Source of the DNA: Alkalibacillus flavidus
GTDB taxonomy: Bacteria > Bacillota > Bacilli > Bacillales > Alkalibacillaceae
Assembly (NCBI RefSeq): GCF_040545925.1
Contig: NZ_JBEPMX010000006.1
Span: 1-64,000 of the forward strand
Length of the DNA: 64,000 nucleotides
Direction: 5' to 3'
The translations under genes were made by a program, and so were the position numbers. Below are positions 7,721 through 16,294 of this stretch, one piece after another; position 1 is the stretch's first letter; each line of letters begins with the position of its first letter. The notes under the pieces are model-generated. The model was given only the letters and a program-made list of their open reading frames with translations, did not search any database and was not told the origin of the DNA.

Positions 7721-9775
7721 ATGAGGCATATCGATCTCGCAAAAAGGATTTTAGACCATAAAAAATTTGTTGTCTGGGCGTTTATTATTGTTGCGATCGT
7801 GAGTACAATTGCGCAATTTGCCGTTTCAGTCAACTACAATATGATGGATTATTTACCAGATGATGCACCATCGATGGAAGCGACAGATACGATGGAATCG
7901 GCTTTCGACGAACCGACTGCCAATGCGCGGGTGATGGTTGAAGACGTCACGATACCTGAGGCAGAAGAGTATAAAGAACAGCTCGAAGCGATCGATGGTG
8001 TGACCAATGTCGATTGGCTCGACGACATGATTGATTTAAGAACGCCGATTGAAATGGCGGATGACAGCCTTGTCGAACAGTATTACGACGACCAGGCTGC
8101 CTTGTTTCAAGTAACGATTGCAGAAGGTCAAGAAGTCGAGGCAACCGATGCGATTTATGAGCTGATCGGTGACGAGAATGCGCTTGACGGGGAAGCTGCA
8201 GATACAGCGACGTCTCAAAAAATGACCGGCCAAGAATCGATGTACGCTGCGGCACTGCTCATACCCATCATTATTATTATTCTCGTCTTGTCGACGAATT
8301 CATGGGCTGAACCCGTGTTTTTCTTAACAGCGATTGGCGTTTCTGTTTTGATCAACTTAGGTTCAAATATATTTATTGGTGAAATATCGTTCGTGACGCA
8401 GTCTGTCGCACCGATATTACAACTCGCCGTCTCGCTCGATTACGCGATTTTCTTATTACACAGTTTTTCAGACTACCGTAAAGAAACATCCTCGCCGTAC
8501 GAAGCGATGCGGCTGGCGATAAAACGATCATTCCCAGCAATTGCGGCGAGTGCTTCGACGACGTTTTTCGGATTTATCGCGCTTACGTTTATGAATTTCG
8601 GAATCGGTGCCGACCTCGGTGTGAACTTAGTCAAAGGCATTTTATTCAGTTTCATCAGTGTGATGGTCTTTTTACCAGCCTTGACGTTACTGTTTTACAA
8701 ATGGATTGATAAAACCGAGCATAAGCCGATCGTTCCGGCGTTTAGAAATGTGGGACGCCGTGTGTTGAGACTACGTGTGCCTGTGCTTATTCTCGTGTTA
8801 TTACTTATCGTCCCTGCCTTCTTAGGGCAAGGTCAGACGTCGTTTATTTACGGGATTGGCGAACAACCTGACTCATCGCGACTCGGCAGTGACCAAGACC
8901 AAATCGAAGCACAATTCGGGCAAAACACGCCGATGGTTATGCTCGTTCCGAGAGGGCAAGTCGCATTAGAGGAAGAACTGGTTCATGATTTGGAACAACT
9001 TGATGATGTGACAAATGTACAAAGCTATGTCAACACGATCGGTCCGACAATTCCGCCGTCTTACTTAGAGAGTGAGCAAACCGAGACGTTTTTATCAGAC
9101 GGTTACAGTCGGATCACGATGCAAACAGATACGCCAACTGAAGGTGAGGAAGCCTTCCAGCTCGTACAAGACGTGCGTGCATTAGGCGATCAATATTACG
9201 GAGATGACGCCCAATTACTCGGCGAAAGCGTGACGTTGTATGATATTAAAGAGACTGTCGAGCGCGACAACACACTCGTCAACTGGCTAACCGTACTCGC
9301 GGTCGCGGTCGTCCTGATCGTCACATTCCGTAATATGGTTTACCCTGTTGTTCTACTCATTACGATTCAATCGGCGGTTTGGTTTAACTTATCTGTGCCA
9401 TACTTTATGGATTCAGAACTCGTCTTTGTCGGCTATTTAATCGTCAGTACCGTCCAACTTGCGGCAACAGTCGATTACGGTATTTTATTTACCGAAAACT
9501 ATACGCGATTACGCCAATCGTTACCGGCTAAAGAAGCAGTGATCCAAACGGTTGACGGTAAAATTTTCTCCATTTTTATATCGGCAGCGATTTTATCCAG
9601 TGTCGGCTATATTTTATGGATCACATCGAGTAACCCTATCGTCGGCTCAGTCGGATTATTACTCGGTCGCGGCGCGTTATTAGCGTTCGTTTCCATCGTC
9701 TTACTACTTCCGGCTCTACTACTTGTGACCGACCGATTTGTATCAAATAAGAAGAAAAAGGAGGTATCACAATGA
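7721..9775 (+). CDS. MMPL/RND-type transporter
   Basis: 684 aa with twelve membrane helices in two halves, each an N-terminal helix, a large outer loop and a five-helix bundle. Transmembrane signatures SLDYAIFLL (first half) and ATVDYGILF (second half) are typical of MMPL proteins. Members export lipids or drugs using the proton gradient; the substrate is unknown. ATG 7721 follows AAGAAAGGG and lies downstream of the predicted transcription start, unlike the longer ATG at 7649. The stop overlaps the next ATG (ATGA), so translation is coupled. Confidence 0.9.
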   Translation: MRHIDLAKRILDHKKFVVWAFIIVAIVSTIAQFAVSVNYNMMDYLPDDAPSMEATDTMESAFDEPTANARVMVEDVTIPEAEEYKEQLEAIDGVTNVDWLDDMIDLRTPIEMADDSLVEQYYDDQAALFQVTIAEGQEVEATDAIYELIGDENALDGEAADTATSQKMTGQESMYAAALLIPIIIIILVLSTNSWAEPVFFLTAIGVSVLINLGSNIFIGEISFVTQSVAPILQLAVSLDYAIFLLHSFSDYRKETSSPYEAMRLAIKRSFPAIAASASTTFFGFIALTFMNFGIGADLGVNLVKGILFSFISVMVFLPALTLLFYKWIDKTEHKPIVPAFRNVGRRVLRLRVPVLILVLLLIVPAFLGQGQTSFIYGIGEQPDSSRLGSDQDQIEAQFGQNTPMVMLVPRGQVALEEELVHDLEQLDDVTNVQSYVNTIGPTIPPSYLESEQTETFLSDGYSRITMQTDTPTEGEEAFQLVQDVRALGDQYYGDDAQLLGESVTLYDIKETVERDNTLVNWLTVLAVAVVLIVTFRNMVYPVVLLITIQSAVWFNLSVPYFMDSELVFVGYLIVSTVQLAATVDYGILFTENYTRLRQSLPAKEAVIQTVDGKIFSIFISAAILSSVGYILWITSSNPIVGSVGLLLGRGALLAFVSIVLLLPALLLVTDRFVSNKKKKEVSQ

Positions 9776-11547
9776 TTCGTAAAACAATAGCAAGCATAAC
9801 GGCGTTGAGTTTAGTGCTTTACCCTAGCACGCTCAGCTTTGCCGAAACTGATAATGAAGGTTCATTTAGTGACAAACATGAAGTCGTCTATACGACACTC
9901 GATGCGTTAGGCGAACAACAAGGGCTCTATGTCGTGAATGAATTTAACGTGACAGAAACGGGGGCGATTACCGATTACGGTCAGTACGAATCGCTCGAAA
10001 ATTTAACGACAACAGGTGAGATTTCTACTAATAATGGGGAATTAACGCTACCTGCGAATGAAGATCCGTTTTATTATCGCGGTGATCTAGCGGATCGTCA
10101 GCTTCCGTGGACATTTGATGTCACCTATAAGTTAGACGGTAATAAGGTCGCGCCGTCTGATATCGTTGGCCAATCAGGTGATGTCTCTATCACTGTTGAT
10201 ATGAGTCACCGAGAAGGCGCGAATGAGACTTTTACGGACAATTTCATGGTTCAAGTGTCGGCGACATTGAATTCAGACGTCTTCAGTCAAGTCGAGGCAC
10301 CAGGCGGGACTGTCGCAAGTGCTGGGCAAGATCAGCAAGTGTCGTTCACTGTCATGCCTGGCGATGAAGATACGTTAACACTTGAAGCGAGTGCAGAATC
10401 ATTTGAGTTTGACGGATTTCAAATATCAGCCCTTCCCGCGTCCATGTCCGTCGATCAACCGAACACGAGTGAGATGACAGACAATATGGAACAGTTATCG
10501 AATGGCGTCGCTGATTTGCATGATGGGATTGCCGAGCTTAATAACGGGTTAGGCGAACTTAACAATGGCGCCGTCGATTTGCGCAATGGGTCTTCTAGCT
10601 ATTTACAAGGTGTGCGCGATTTAGATAACGGCTCTGGTGAATTAGTCGGCGGCTCTGAATCGATTCAAGCAGGCATTGATGAGATGCATCAACAGTTAGC
10701 CTCATCTGACTCGTCTAGTGGTAATTTAGGTGAGATGGCATCTGGTCTGAACGAGATCGCAGCAGGTTTAGAGGAAGCTGCAACGGGCTTAGATGACTTA
10801 CGTAGCAACTACGAGAATGCATACGGCGCGTTAGACGATGCGATCAAACGGATTCCCGATAGTCAATTGAGTGAAGAAGAATTGCAAGGCTTATACCAAA
10901 GTGGCGCGGATCAAGACGTTGTCGACACACTCGTCAGCACATATGAAGCGGCACAAGCGACGAAACAAACGTACAATCAAGTTGGCGATGCGTTTAGCGC
11001 TGTGACGCCTGCGTTAAATGAAACGAGTGGACAATTAAGTGAGATGGCTAATCAATTACAGACGATGGCGGAAAACGTGTCGAGCGCAGACCCAGCGAGC
11101 GGTTTAACAGAGCTTGAAAACGGTCTGGCCGATTTGTCCTCCCAATATAGCGAGTTTCATGCCGGCTTAGTCGACTACACGAATGGCGTCGGCGAATTGG
11201 CCAATTCCTACTCGTCCGTCCATAGCGGTGTAGACGACTTACAATCAGGCATTGCGAGCACTTATGCTGGTTCGAATGACTTGCGTGACGGCTCACGTGA
11301 GTTGCGCGATGAAACGAGCGATTTACCAGAGGAAATGCAAAACGAAATCGACAGCATGATGAGCGACTTTGAATACGACGATTTTGACCTTGAATCATTC
11401 GTCTCTGAGCGAAATAATGAAGACATTGAATCGGTTCAATTCACGATCCAAACAGACAGCATTGAGATCGAAGAACCTGAAGACACAACGGATGAACAAG
11501 ATGAAAACGAATCGATTTGGGATCGATTTTTGAATTTATTTAGATAA
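9772..11547 (+). CDS. exported coiled-coil protein, YhgE-like partner of the MMPL exporter
   Basis: 591 aa: signal peptide (about 1-24), a beta-rich region (about 30-225), then a long run of helical repeats in which a Gly recurs every seven residues (LHDGIAELNNGLGELNNG), as in YhgE/Pip-type envelope proteins. A second such stretch is at about 440-520 and the C-terminus is acidic. Unlike YhgE itself there is no multi-helix membrane domain, so it is predicted to work outside the membrane beside the MMPL pump. Its ATG overlaps the pump's stop codon. Confidence 0.7.
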   Translation: MIRKTIASITALSLVLYPSTLSFAETDNEGSFSDKHEVVYTTLDALGEQQGLYVVNEFNVTETGAITDYGQYESLENLTTTGEISTNNGELTLPANEDPFYYRGDLADRQLPWTFDVTYKLDGNKVAPSDIVGQSGDVSITVDMSHREGANETFTDNFMVQVSATLNSDVFSQVEAPGGTVASAGQDQQVSFTVMPGDEDTLTLEASAESFEFDGFQISALPASMSVDQPNTSEMTDNMEQLSNGVADLHDGIAELNNGLGELNNGAVDLRNGSSSYLQGVRDLDNGSGELVGGSESIQAGIDEMHQQLASSDSSSGNLGEMASGLNEIAAGLEEAATGLDDLRSNYENAYGALDDAIKRIPDSQLSEEELQGLYQSGADQDVVDTLVSTYEAAQATKQTYNQVGDAFSAVTPALNETSGQLSEMANQLQTMAENVSSADPASGLTELENGLADLSSQYSEFHAGLVDYTNGVGELANSYSSVHSGVDDLQSGIASTYAGSNDLRDGSRELRDETSDLPEEMQNEIDSMMSDFEYDDFDLESFVSERNNEDIESVQFTIQTDSIEIEEPEDTTDEQDENESIWDRFLNLFR

Positions 11548-11550
11548 GGA

Positions 11551-11588
11551 AAATGCCGGACCACATGCGAGTGGCCCGGCATTTTTTG
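11551..11588 (+). terminator. terminator of the MMPL operon
   Basis: AAATGCCGG...CCCGGCATTT stem with an outer T6 run. Confidence 0.9.
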
Positions 11589-11600
11589 TATGCAGGAGAG

Positions 11601-11678
11601 ATTGTCAGACAAACTCCGAACATTGTTAGATAATGTGGTCAGATTGTGAGACAAAGTCGGGACTTTGTCTCACAATCT
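11601..11678. repeat. family C 21-bp-register repeat array (C1)
   Basis: ATTGT..GACAA-type cores start at 11601, 11622, 11643 and (inverted) 11664, exactly 21 bp apart. The array lies between the terminators of two convergent genes. Confidence 0.9.
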
Positions 11679-11697
11679 ATCTATAAAGACGATCGAA

Positions 11698-11724
11698 AAG
11701 CCATTTAGCTCGGCTAAATGGCTT
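11698..11724 (-). terminator. terminator overlapping the CNNM-family stop codon
   Basis: Perfect 12-bp stem AAGCCATTTAGC / GCTAAATGGCTT; the TAG stop is inside the stem. Confidence 0.75.
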
Positions 11725-12952
11725 CTTCATCTTGCTTTTCGATTTTAACTTTCCTAATCGAGCGATTATCTGTTGCTAGAATGGTAAACGTTAAGTCATC
11801 CCGCTCGATCACGTCTTCTTCTTCTGGAAAACGGTTCATTTCCGTTAATAAGTAACCTGACAAGACGTCTTCTTCTTCTGGAATCGCCGTATTAAAAATC
11901 GCATTTAATCGACGCAACGGGATTTTGCCGTCACATACAATATGCGTCTCACTTAATTCATCTACCATCGAATCGTTATCCGCATCAATCTCGTCTTCAA
12001 TTTCCATCCCGATCATCGCCTCGATAATATCTTCGTGTGTCACAATGCCTTCTGTTCCGCCATATTCATCTAAAACGACTGAGAAATGCTTATTATTTTT
12101 CGTCATTTCACGGAATACATGTTCAATCGACTGAAATTCATAACTAATGAGTGGGTCCATATCGCTAAATGATTGGAGCGATTTTTCCGGCTCAATCGAC
12201 CAATGAATTAAAAATTTCGAGTGAAACACGCCAATAATATGGTCGACGTCATCTTGAATGATCGGATAACGCGTATACGGATGCTGAATCGCAATATCCC
12301 GCACCTCTTCAAATGACGCGTCCGCATCTAACGACACAATATCGACGCGGGGCGTTTGCAGGACATCTTTGACATTTAAGTTTTGAAAATCGAGCGCCCC
12401 TTTAATCCGGTACGATTCATCATCGCGAAACGTCCCTTCTGAATCCGCAATATCGATCATCGCTTTAAATTCTTCTTTCGAGAACGAATATTGTTGCTTT
12501 TCACCTTTTGATAAGACGCGGGTGATCGTATCCGTCAGCCAGTTCAACACGATCGTGATCGGTTTAAACAAAACAACCGCTGTTTTAATCACTGGATAGA
12601 CAATATACGAAATTCGGTCGGGAAACGTCGCCGCGACTGATTTTGGAATCACTTCAGCCACGATAATAATCGTCACCGTTAAAATCGCCGTCGCCATTGC
12701 GACATCGAATCCATACTGAATCGCCATCGTCGTCACGAGTGTTGGCAAAATGATGTTCGAAATATTATTACCGATTAGAATCGCTGTTATAAATTCATTC
12801 GGTTTTTGGACTAATTTTAATAGCTTACCTGATTTTGCATCGCCTTCTTGCGCTTTCGTCTGCAATTTCATCCGATTCGTCGCTGTCAAAGCGGTTTCAC
12901 TACCGGAGAAAAATAGCGATACAAAAATAAGTGCAATGATCGCAAAAATCAC
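11714..12952 (-). CDS. CNNM/DUF21-CBS-CorC_HlyC membrane protein (Mg2+ efflux type)
   Basis: 412 aa: an N-terminal DUF21/CNNM membrane domain (about 1-165, with FFSGSETALTATNR at its start and GNNISNIILPT), a CBS pair (about 190-320, with VVLDEYGGTEGIVTHEDIIE), and a C-terminal CorC_HlyC domain (about 330-405). Members such as B. subtilis MpfA (YhdP) export magnesium; older annotations call them hemolysins. GTG 12952 has TAAGGAGG nine bases upstream. Monocistronic. Confidence 0.9.
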   Translation of the reverse strand: MIFAIIALIFVSLFFSGSETALTATNRMKLQTKAQEGDAKSGKLLKLVQKPNEFITAILIGNNISNIILPTLVTTMAIQYGFDVAMATAILTVTIIIVAEVIPKSVAATFPDRISYIVYPVIKTAVVLFKPITIVLNWLTDTITRVLSKGEKQQYSFSKEEFKAMIDIADSEGTFRDDESYRIKGALDFQNLNVKDVLQTPRVDIVSLDADASFEEVRDIAIQHPYTRYPIIQDDVDHIIGVFHSKFLIHWSIEPEKSLQSFSDMDPLISYEFQSIEHVFREMTKNNKHFSVVLDEYGGTEGIVTHEDIIEAMIGMEIEDEIDADNDSMVDELSETHIVCDGKIPLRRLNAIFNTAIPEEEDVLSGYLLTEMNRFPEEEDVIERDDLTFTILATDNRSIRKVKIEKQDEEAI

Positions 12953-13124
12953 TGAGACGTGCCTCCTTATGTATCTTCATAATACGAACTGTACCCTTTT
13001 TTAACATAAGTTAACAAGGTATCACTCGTTATTTTATCATAATTAATGATCTTACACGGCAATCAATCTCTTTCTTTTATAAATTTTTCAACAATCGCGG
13101 GCCTCACCTGTTGAGTTATTAAAA

Positions 13125-13215
13125 AACTCTCGCCATTTATTTAAAAAATGCACTTAGTTTTGAAATAAGTTAGCTCACTTATTTCAAAACTACCAGTAAT
13201 TATCTCAAAACTAGC
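13125..13215. repeat. family A repeat array (A2)
   Basis: Copies of the TTATTTCAAAACT core and its inverse around 13135-13210. The array is beyond the Usp terminator. Confidence 0.75.
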
Positions 13216-13221
13216 TAAGTC

Positions 13222-13260
13222 ATAAAAAGATCCCCTCTGACTGCTTGTGTGTCAGAGGGG
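13222..13260 (-). terminator. terminator of the first Usp gene
   Basis: 10-bp stem CCCCTCTGAC / GTCAGAGGGG (13232-13241 / 13251-13260) with a minus-strand T-run. Confidence 0.9.
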
Positions 13261-13266
13261 GTACTG

Positions 13267-13779
13267 TTATTTAGCAATTAAAACGGGACAATCCGATTCG
13301 TTGGCGACTTTATTACTGACACTTCCCATCACTAATTTCCTTAAGCCGCTCACACCACGATTACCCATGACAATTAAGTCCATGCTTTGATCTTCAGCAT
13401 ATTGGACTAATGTTTTTGCTGGGTCACCGACTAATATTTCGAAATGAGCGTGATTGATTTGGTCAGATAATTTCGTCGCTGCTTCGTCTAAAAGTTTTTG
13501 CGCTTCATCTCCAATTGATTCCTTATTAGATGTCGGATTAAAATCACCAAGTGGAACGTAAGGCACATAATTCGTCGTGTTGTGCATCATCGACGCGGTA
13601 TGCGAAAAAACTGGCTCAGTATTCATCGTTGTCGTCGTTCTTGTATTTTGATCATGCACATAAACGACACTGAGTGCTGCATCATGGGTGATCGCTAACA
13701 TTTCCGCTTGTCGTAACGCCTTCATGCTATCACTCGAACCATCAAAAGCAACTAAAATCTTGTTATACGTATCAACCAT
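13267..13779 (-). CDS. universal stress protein (UspA family)
   Basis: 170 aa, single Usp domain: N-terminal ILVAFDGSSDSMKAL and the ATP-binding G-x2-G-x9-G(S/T) signature in IVMGNRGVSGLRKLVMGSVS near the C-terminus. A longer-than-usual loop (residues about 45-80) carries a Thr/Met-rich insertion. ATG 13779 follows AAAAGGAG with an eight-base gap; the upstream in-frame GTG and ATG overlap that site. It is one of three Usp paralogues in the window. Confidence 0.9.
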   Translation of the reverse strand: MVDTYNKILVAFDGSSDSMKALRQAEMLAITHDAALSVVYVHDQNTRTTTTMNTEPVFSHTASMMHNTTNYVPYVPLGDFNPTSNKESIGDEAQKLLDEAATKLSDQINHAHFEILVGDPAKTLVQYAEDQSMDLIVMGNRGVSGLRKLVMGSVSNKVANESDCPVLIAK

Positions 13780-13865
13780 TTTCATCACTCCTTTTCAAAC
13801 CCTTTATTATGTCTATTGCCGTTTGCCAAAAGGGTTAAACGTGATCACGCTACGACTATCTTCCT

Positions 13866-13964
13866 ATTTGTTAGACACTTCATGAAGATTGTCCAACATT
13901 CTAAAGAGATTATTAGACAATGTGCCGGGATTATCTAACAATGTTACAAGATTATCTAACAATT
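13866..13964. repeat. family C 21-bp-register repeat array (C2)
   Basis: Five cores start at 13867, 13888, 13909, 13930 and 13951, exactly 21 bp apart. The last core ends a few bases before the stop of the DUF3221 gene. Confidence 0.9.
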
Positions 13965-13975
13965 TAAAGGCTAAC

Positions 13976-14290
13976 CTATTCAGACTCAACCCGTTCATAC
14001 CGTCCTATACCAGCTTTAGGCGGATTGCTATCTAATACCTGGCCCGTTAACCAAACAGCTATTTCTTCACCTTGTTGCAAACGTGAAAAGCCTTCGACAT
14101 CGTCATAAGATAAAGCGATGTCATCACCATACCCATATTCAGTCAGTTCACCTGATTCTATGTCGACTAACGCACGATCGTCCGTAAACTCAATGACGGT
14201 GCCAATGATATCTGGGTCACCGTCGTATCGTAGCTCATCATCGCACGCAACTAAACTTACAGCACATAATAAGATTAATAAGCTTTTCAT
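13976..14290 (-). CDS. DUF3221-type lipoprotein
   Basis: 104 aa with a short signal peptide and lipobox (VSLVAC, Cys 16). The mature part is a small beta-rich domain with GEEIAVWLTGQVLDSNPP, the GDxVxVWxxGxIxES-like core of DUF3221/YobA proteins. Probably membrane-anchored outside; function unknown. ATG 14290 follows GGGGGA. Confidence 0.75.
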   Translation of the reverse strand: MKSLLILLCAVSLVACDDELRYDGDPDIIGTVIEFTDDRALVDIESGELTEYGYGDDIALSYDDVEGFSRLQQGEEIAVWLTGQVLDSNPPKAGIGRYERVESE

Positions 14291-14422
14291 GTTTTATCCC
14301 CCATTAAACCATTAGACACCCCGCTTCCCCAAATGTTTCACCTACCAAACTCAAAAACAGCATCCCCCACTTCAATATGTTACGCTTTACAAACGTACCA
14401 TCATAGAAAGGGAGTTTTCACG

Positions 14423-15187
14423 ATGAACCAAACAGCTTTAGTAACAGGCGCAAGCGGCGGGATCGGTTATGAATTAGCTAAATTATTAGCTAGCGATCAC
14501 GAGTTAATCTTAGTCGCACGCAGCGAGGAAAAACTTAATCAAGTCAAATCAGAATTAAGCGCACAGACCACTGTCACAACTATTCCACTCGATTTGTCGG
14601 AACCAGGTGCAGCGAAAACATTGTACGATGACGTCAAACAACGCGGCCACCACGTTGATATTTTGATCAATAACGCTGGTTTCGGCATGGAGGATTTATT
14701 TTTAGAATCCGATATCGACCGCGTGAATCAAATGTTGCAACTGAACATGGTGGCATTAACGAACTTAACATTTTACTTCGGCACGGATATGGCACTTGCC
14801 AAATTCGGTCGCATTTTAAATGTCGGATCAATCGCGTCATTTGTCCCGACGCCCGCTATGAGCACCTATGCGGCAACGAAGGCGTATGTTTTATCATTTT
14901 CCGAATCACTCAACACCGAATTGCGTCAAAAAGGCGACCTCTCCGTAACAGCGTTATGCCCTGGGCCGACAGCGACGAATTTTGCGAACGAAGCCAATAT
15001 GCAGTCGATGGGAGATTCGTTTGAAAAAGTCGCCATGTCAGCCGAACGCGTCGCACAAGTCGGTTACAATGCGCTTTTCAAAAAGAAAAATGTATCGCTT
15101 CCAGGCAAGCGCTATAAATTTTTAATCGCCTTCACCCGAATTTTATCTCGCAAAATGTTGCAACGCTTACTCGCTAAATCACTATAA
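14423..15187 (+). CDS. short-chain dehydrogenase/reductase
   Basis: 254 aa classical SDR. The cofactor loop is TGASGGIGYE near residue 8, NNAGFG is near 88, and the catalytic Ser and the YAATK motif (Tyr/Lys) are near 140-155. It resembles the DltE/YqjQ-like reductases; the substrate is not predictable. ATG 14423 follows AAAGGGAG; the upstream in-frame ATG at 14333 has no ribosome site. A terminator follows. Confidence 0.9.
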   Translation: MNQTALVTGASGGIGYELAKLLASDHELILVARSEEKLNQVKSELSAQTTVTTIPLDLSEPGAAKTLYDDVKQRGHHVDILINNAGFGMEDLFLESDIDRVNQMLQLNMVALTNLTFYFGTDMALAKFGRILNVGSIASFVPTPAMSTYAATKAYVLSFSESLNTELRQKGDLSVTALCPGPTATNFANEANMQSMGDSFEKVAMSAERVAQVGYNALFKKKNVSLPGKRYKFLIAFTRILSRKMLQRLLAKSL

Positions 15188-15208
15188 ATCCGATCTGTAC
15201 ACTAAACA

Positions 15209-15240
15209 CCCCATTGGCCCGAAGCCAATGGGGTTTCGTT
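15209..15240 (+). terminator. terminator of the SDR gene
   Basis: Perfect 10-bp stem CCCCATTGGC / GCCAATGGGG. A second strong palindrome with arms AAAGGAGGG / CCCTCCTTT lies at about 15247-15268. Confidence 0.85.
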
Positions 15241-15266
15241 CGTTCAAAAGGAGGGCGCCCCTCCTT

Positions 15267-15414
15267 TTATCTAATAACTCCCTGCATTTATTTCAAAAAT
15301 CCCCTGACTTATTAAATAAATCAGAGCAACGCACGCACTTATTTCAAAACTAGGCCTATTTATGAAATAACTCGCCGCACTTATCTCAAAACTCACCTAA
15401 TTTATTTCAAAAAT
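15267..15414. repeat. family A 21-bp-register repeat array (A3)
   Basis: Core starts at 15267, 15288, 15309, 15339, 15360, 15381 and 15402: six intervals, five of exactly 21 bp and one of 30. The array lies between two convergent genes and between their terminators. Confidence 0.85.
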
Positions 15415-15429
15415 CCATAGAGCGCACAA

Positions 15430-15458
15430 AAAAAGAGAGGGCGCTTCCCCTCTCTTTT
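15430..15458 (-). terminator. terminator of yfkM
   Basis: AAAGAGAGGG / CCCTCTCTTT stem with a T-run on the minus strand. Confidence 0.85.
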
Positions 15459-15460
15459 CA

Positions 15461-15973
15461 TTATGCTTCTAATAATTTGAGTGATTCGCGGTTAAATGCT
15501 TCTAAATCATGTGGTGTACGGCTTGTTACCAGTTTGCCATCCACGACAACTTCTTCATCCACAACTTCCGCACCCGCATTTCGTAAGTCATTGCGCACCG
15601 ATACGAAGCTAGTCAGCGTCTTGCCTTTTAACTTCCCTGTGTCGACTAAAAATTGTGGGGCGTGGCAAATCGCAAAGACAGGTTTATCCGCTTCGAAGAA
15701 ATGGCGCGCGAACGCTGCATTTTTTTCATCAATACGAAGAATGTCAGGTGAAAAACCGCCTGGCACTAAAATCGCATCGTAATCATTTGGATCGACGTCA
15801 TCAACGCCGTAATCAAGCGTCATCTCTTGACCGTTTTTCCCTTTAATCGTTTCGCCTTTGCCTTTTCCAATCAAATCAAGTGAATGACCAGCATCTCTTA
15901 GCTTTTCAGCTGGATCCGTTAATTCAATTTCTTCTACCATATCTGTTAGTAAAGCTGCTACTTTTTTGCTCAT
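15461..15973 (-). CDS. yfkM: DJ-1/PfpI-family stress protein (YfkM-like)
   Basis: 170 aa with a class I glutamine amidotransferase-like fold. The nucleophile elbow FAICHAPQ holds the reactive Cys near residue 103. Members are glyoxalase/deglycase-like or chaperone-like stress proteins. ATG 15973 follows AAGGAGG; the TTG at 15991 overlaps the site. A sigma-B-type promoter upstream agrees with B. subtilis YfkM (general stress protein 18) being a sigma-B regulon member. Confidence 0.88.
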   Translation of the reverse strand: MSKKVAALLTDMVEEIELTDPAEKLRDAGHSLDLIGKGKGETIKGKNGQEMTLDYGVDDVDPNDYDAILVPGGFSPDILRIDEKNAAFARHFFEADKPVFAICHAPQFLVDTGKLKGKTLTSFVSVRNDLRNAGAEVVDEEVVVDGKLVTSRTPHDLEAFNRESLKLLEA

Positions 15974-16011
15974 ATAGATGACCTCCTTCAATGAATGTCA
16001 CACACATTTAT

Positions 16012-16038
16012 ATACCCATCCCTAACGCCTATTTAAAC
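16012..16038 (-). promoter_or_regulatory. sigma-B-type promoter of yfkM
   Basis: On the minus strand GTTTAA, a 15-bp spacer and GGGTAT, about 40 bp before the ribosome site; this is close to the general stress consensus. Confidence 0.65.
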
Positions 16039-16067
16039 ATACAAACTAAAAAATTTTCCGACACTGT

Positions 16068-16097
16068 TTGACATTATCCACCACTATGTTATTATAA
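16068..16097 (+). promoter_or_regulatory. sigma-A promoter of the OpuAC-like gene
   Basis: Consensus TTGACA (16068-16073), 18-bp spacer, TTATAA (16092-16097). It implies a leader of roughly 190 bases. Confidence 0.65.
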
Positions 16098-16294
16098 ACT
16101 TTGTAAAGAAAAAATTTAACGTTTTTAATAACTCGAAGGAAGGTGATTGATGGGAGTTGACTAAACGAGACGCGTCATGCGTCGTACAACCTATTGAACG
16201 AGCATTCAATTTATTGTATGCTATGCAACATTGGTTGTAATCACTTTGCCAACATAACATCAAAATTCCAAACATTAAGGGGAGGACAACACAA
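16098..16294 (+). promoter_or_regulatory. long structured leader with a four-codon reading frame
   Basis: The leader contains AAGGAAGGTGAT followed by ATG 16150, reading Met-Gly-Val-Asp-stop (to 16164). A GACGC/GCGTC hairpin follows at once, then an outer ACAACC/GGTTGT pairing enclosing TTGAA/TTCAA. This looks like translation-dependent or structural control of the binding-protein gene. I do not recognise a known riboswitch class. Confidence 0.4.

Larger units (their letters stand above)
12953..13266. other. 314-bp intergenic stretch with array A2 and a terminator
   Basis: It contains the upstream region of the CNNM gene (no M-box-like leader recognised), repeat array A2 and the terminator of the downstream Usp gene. 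No gene was seen. Confidence 0.6.
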
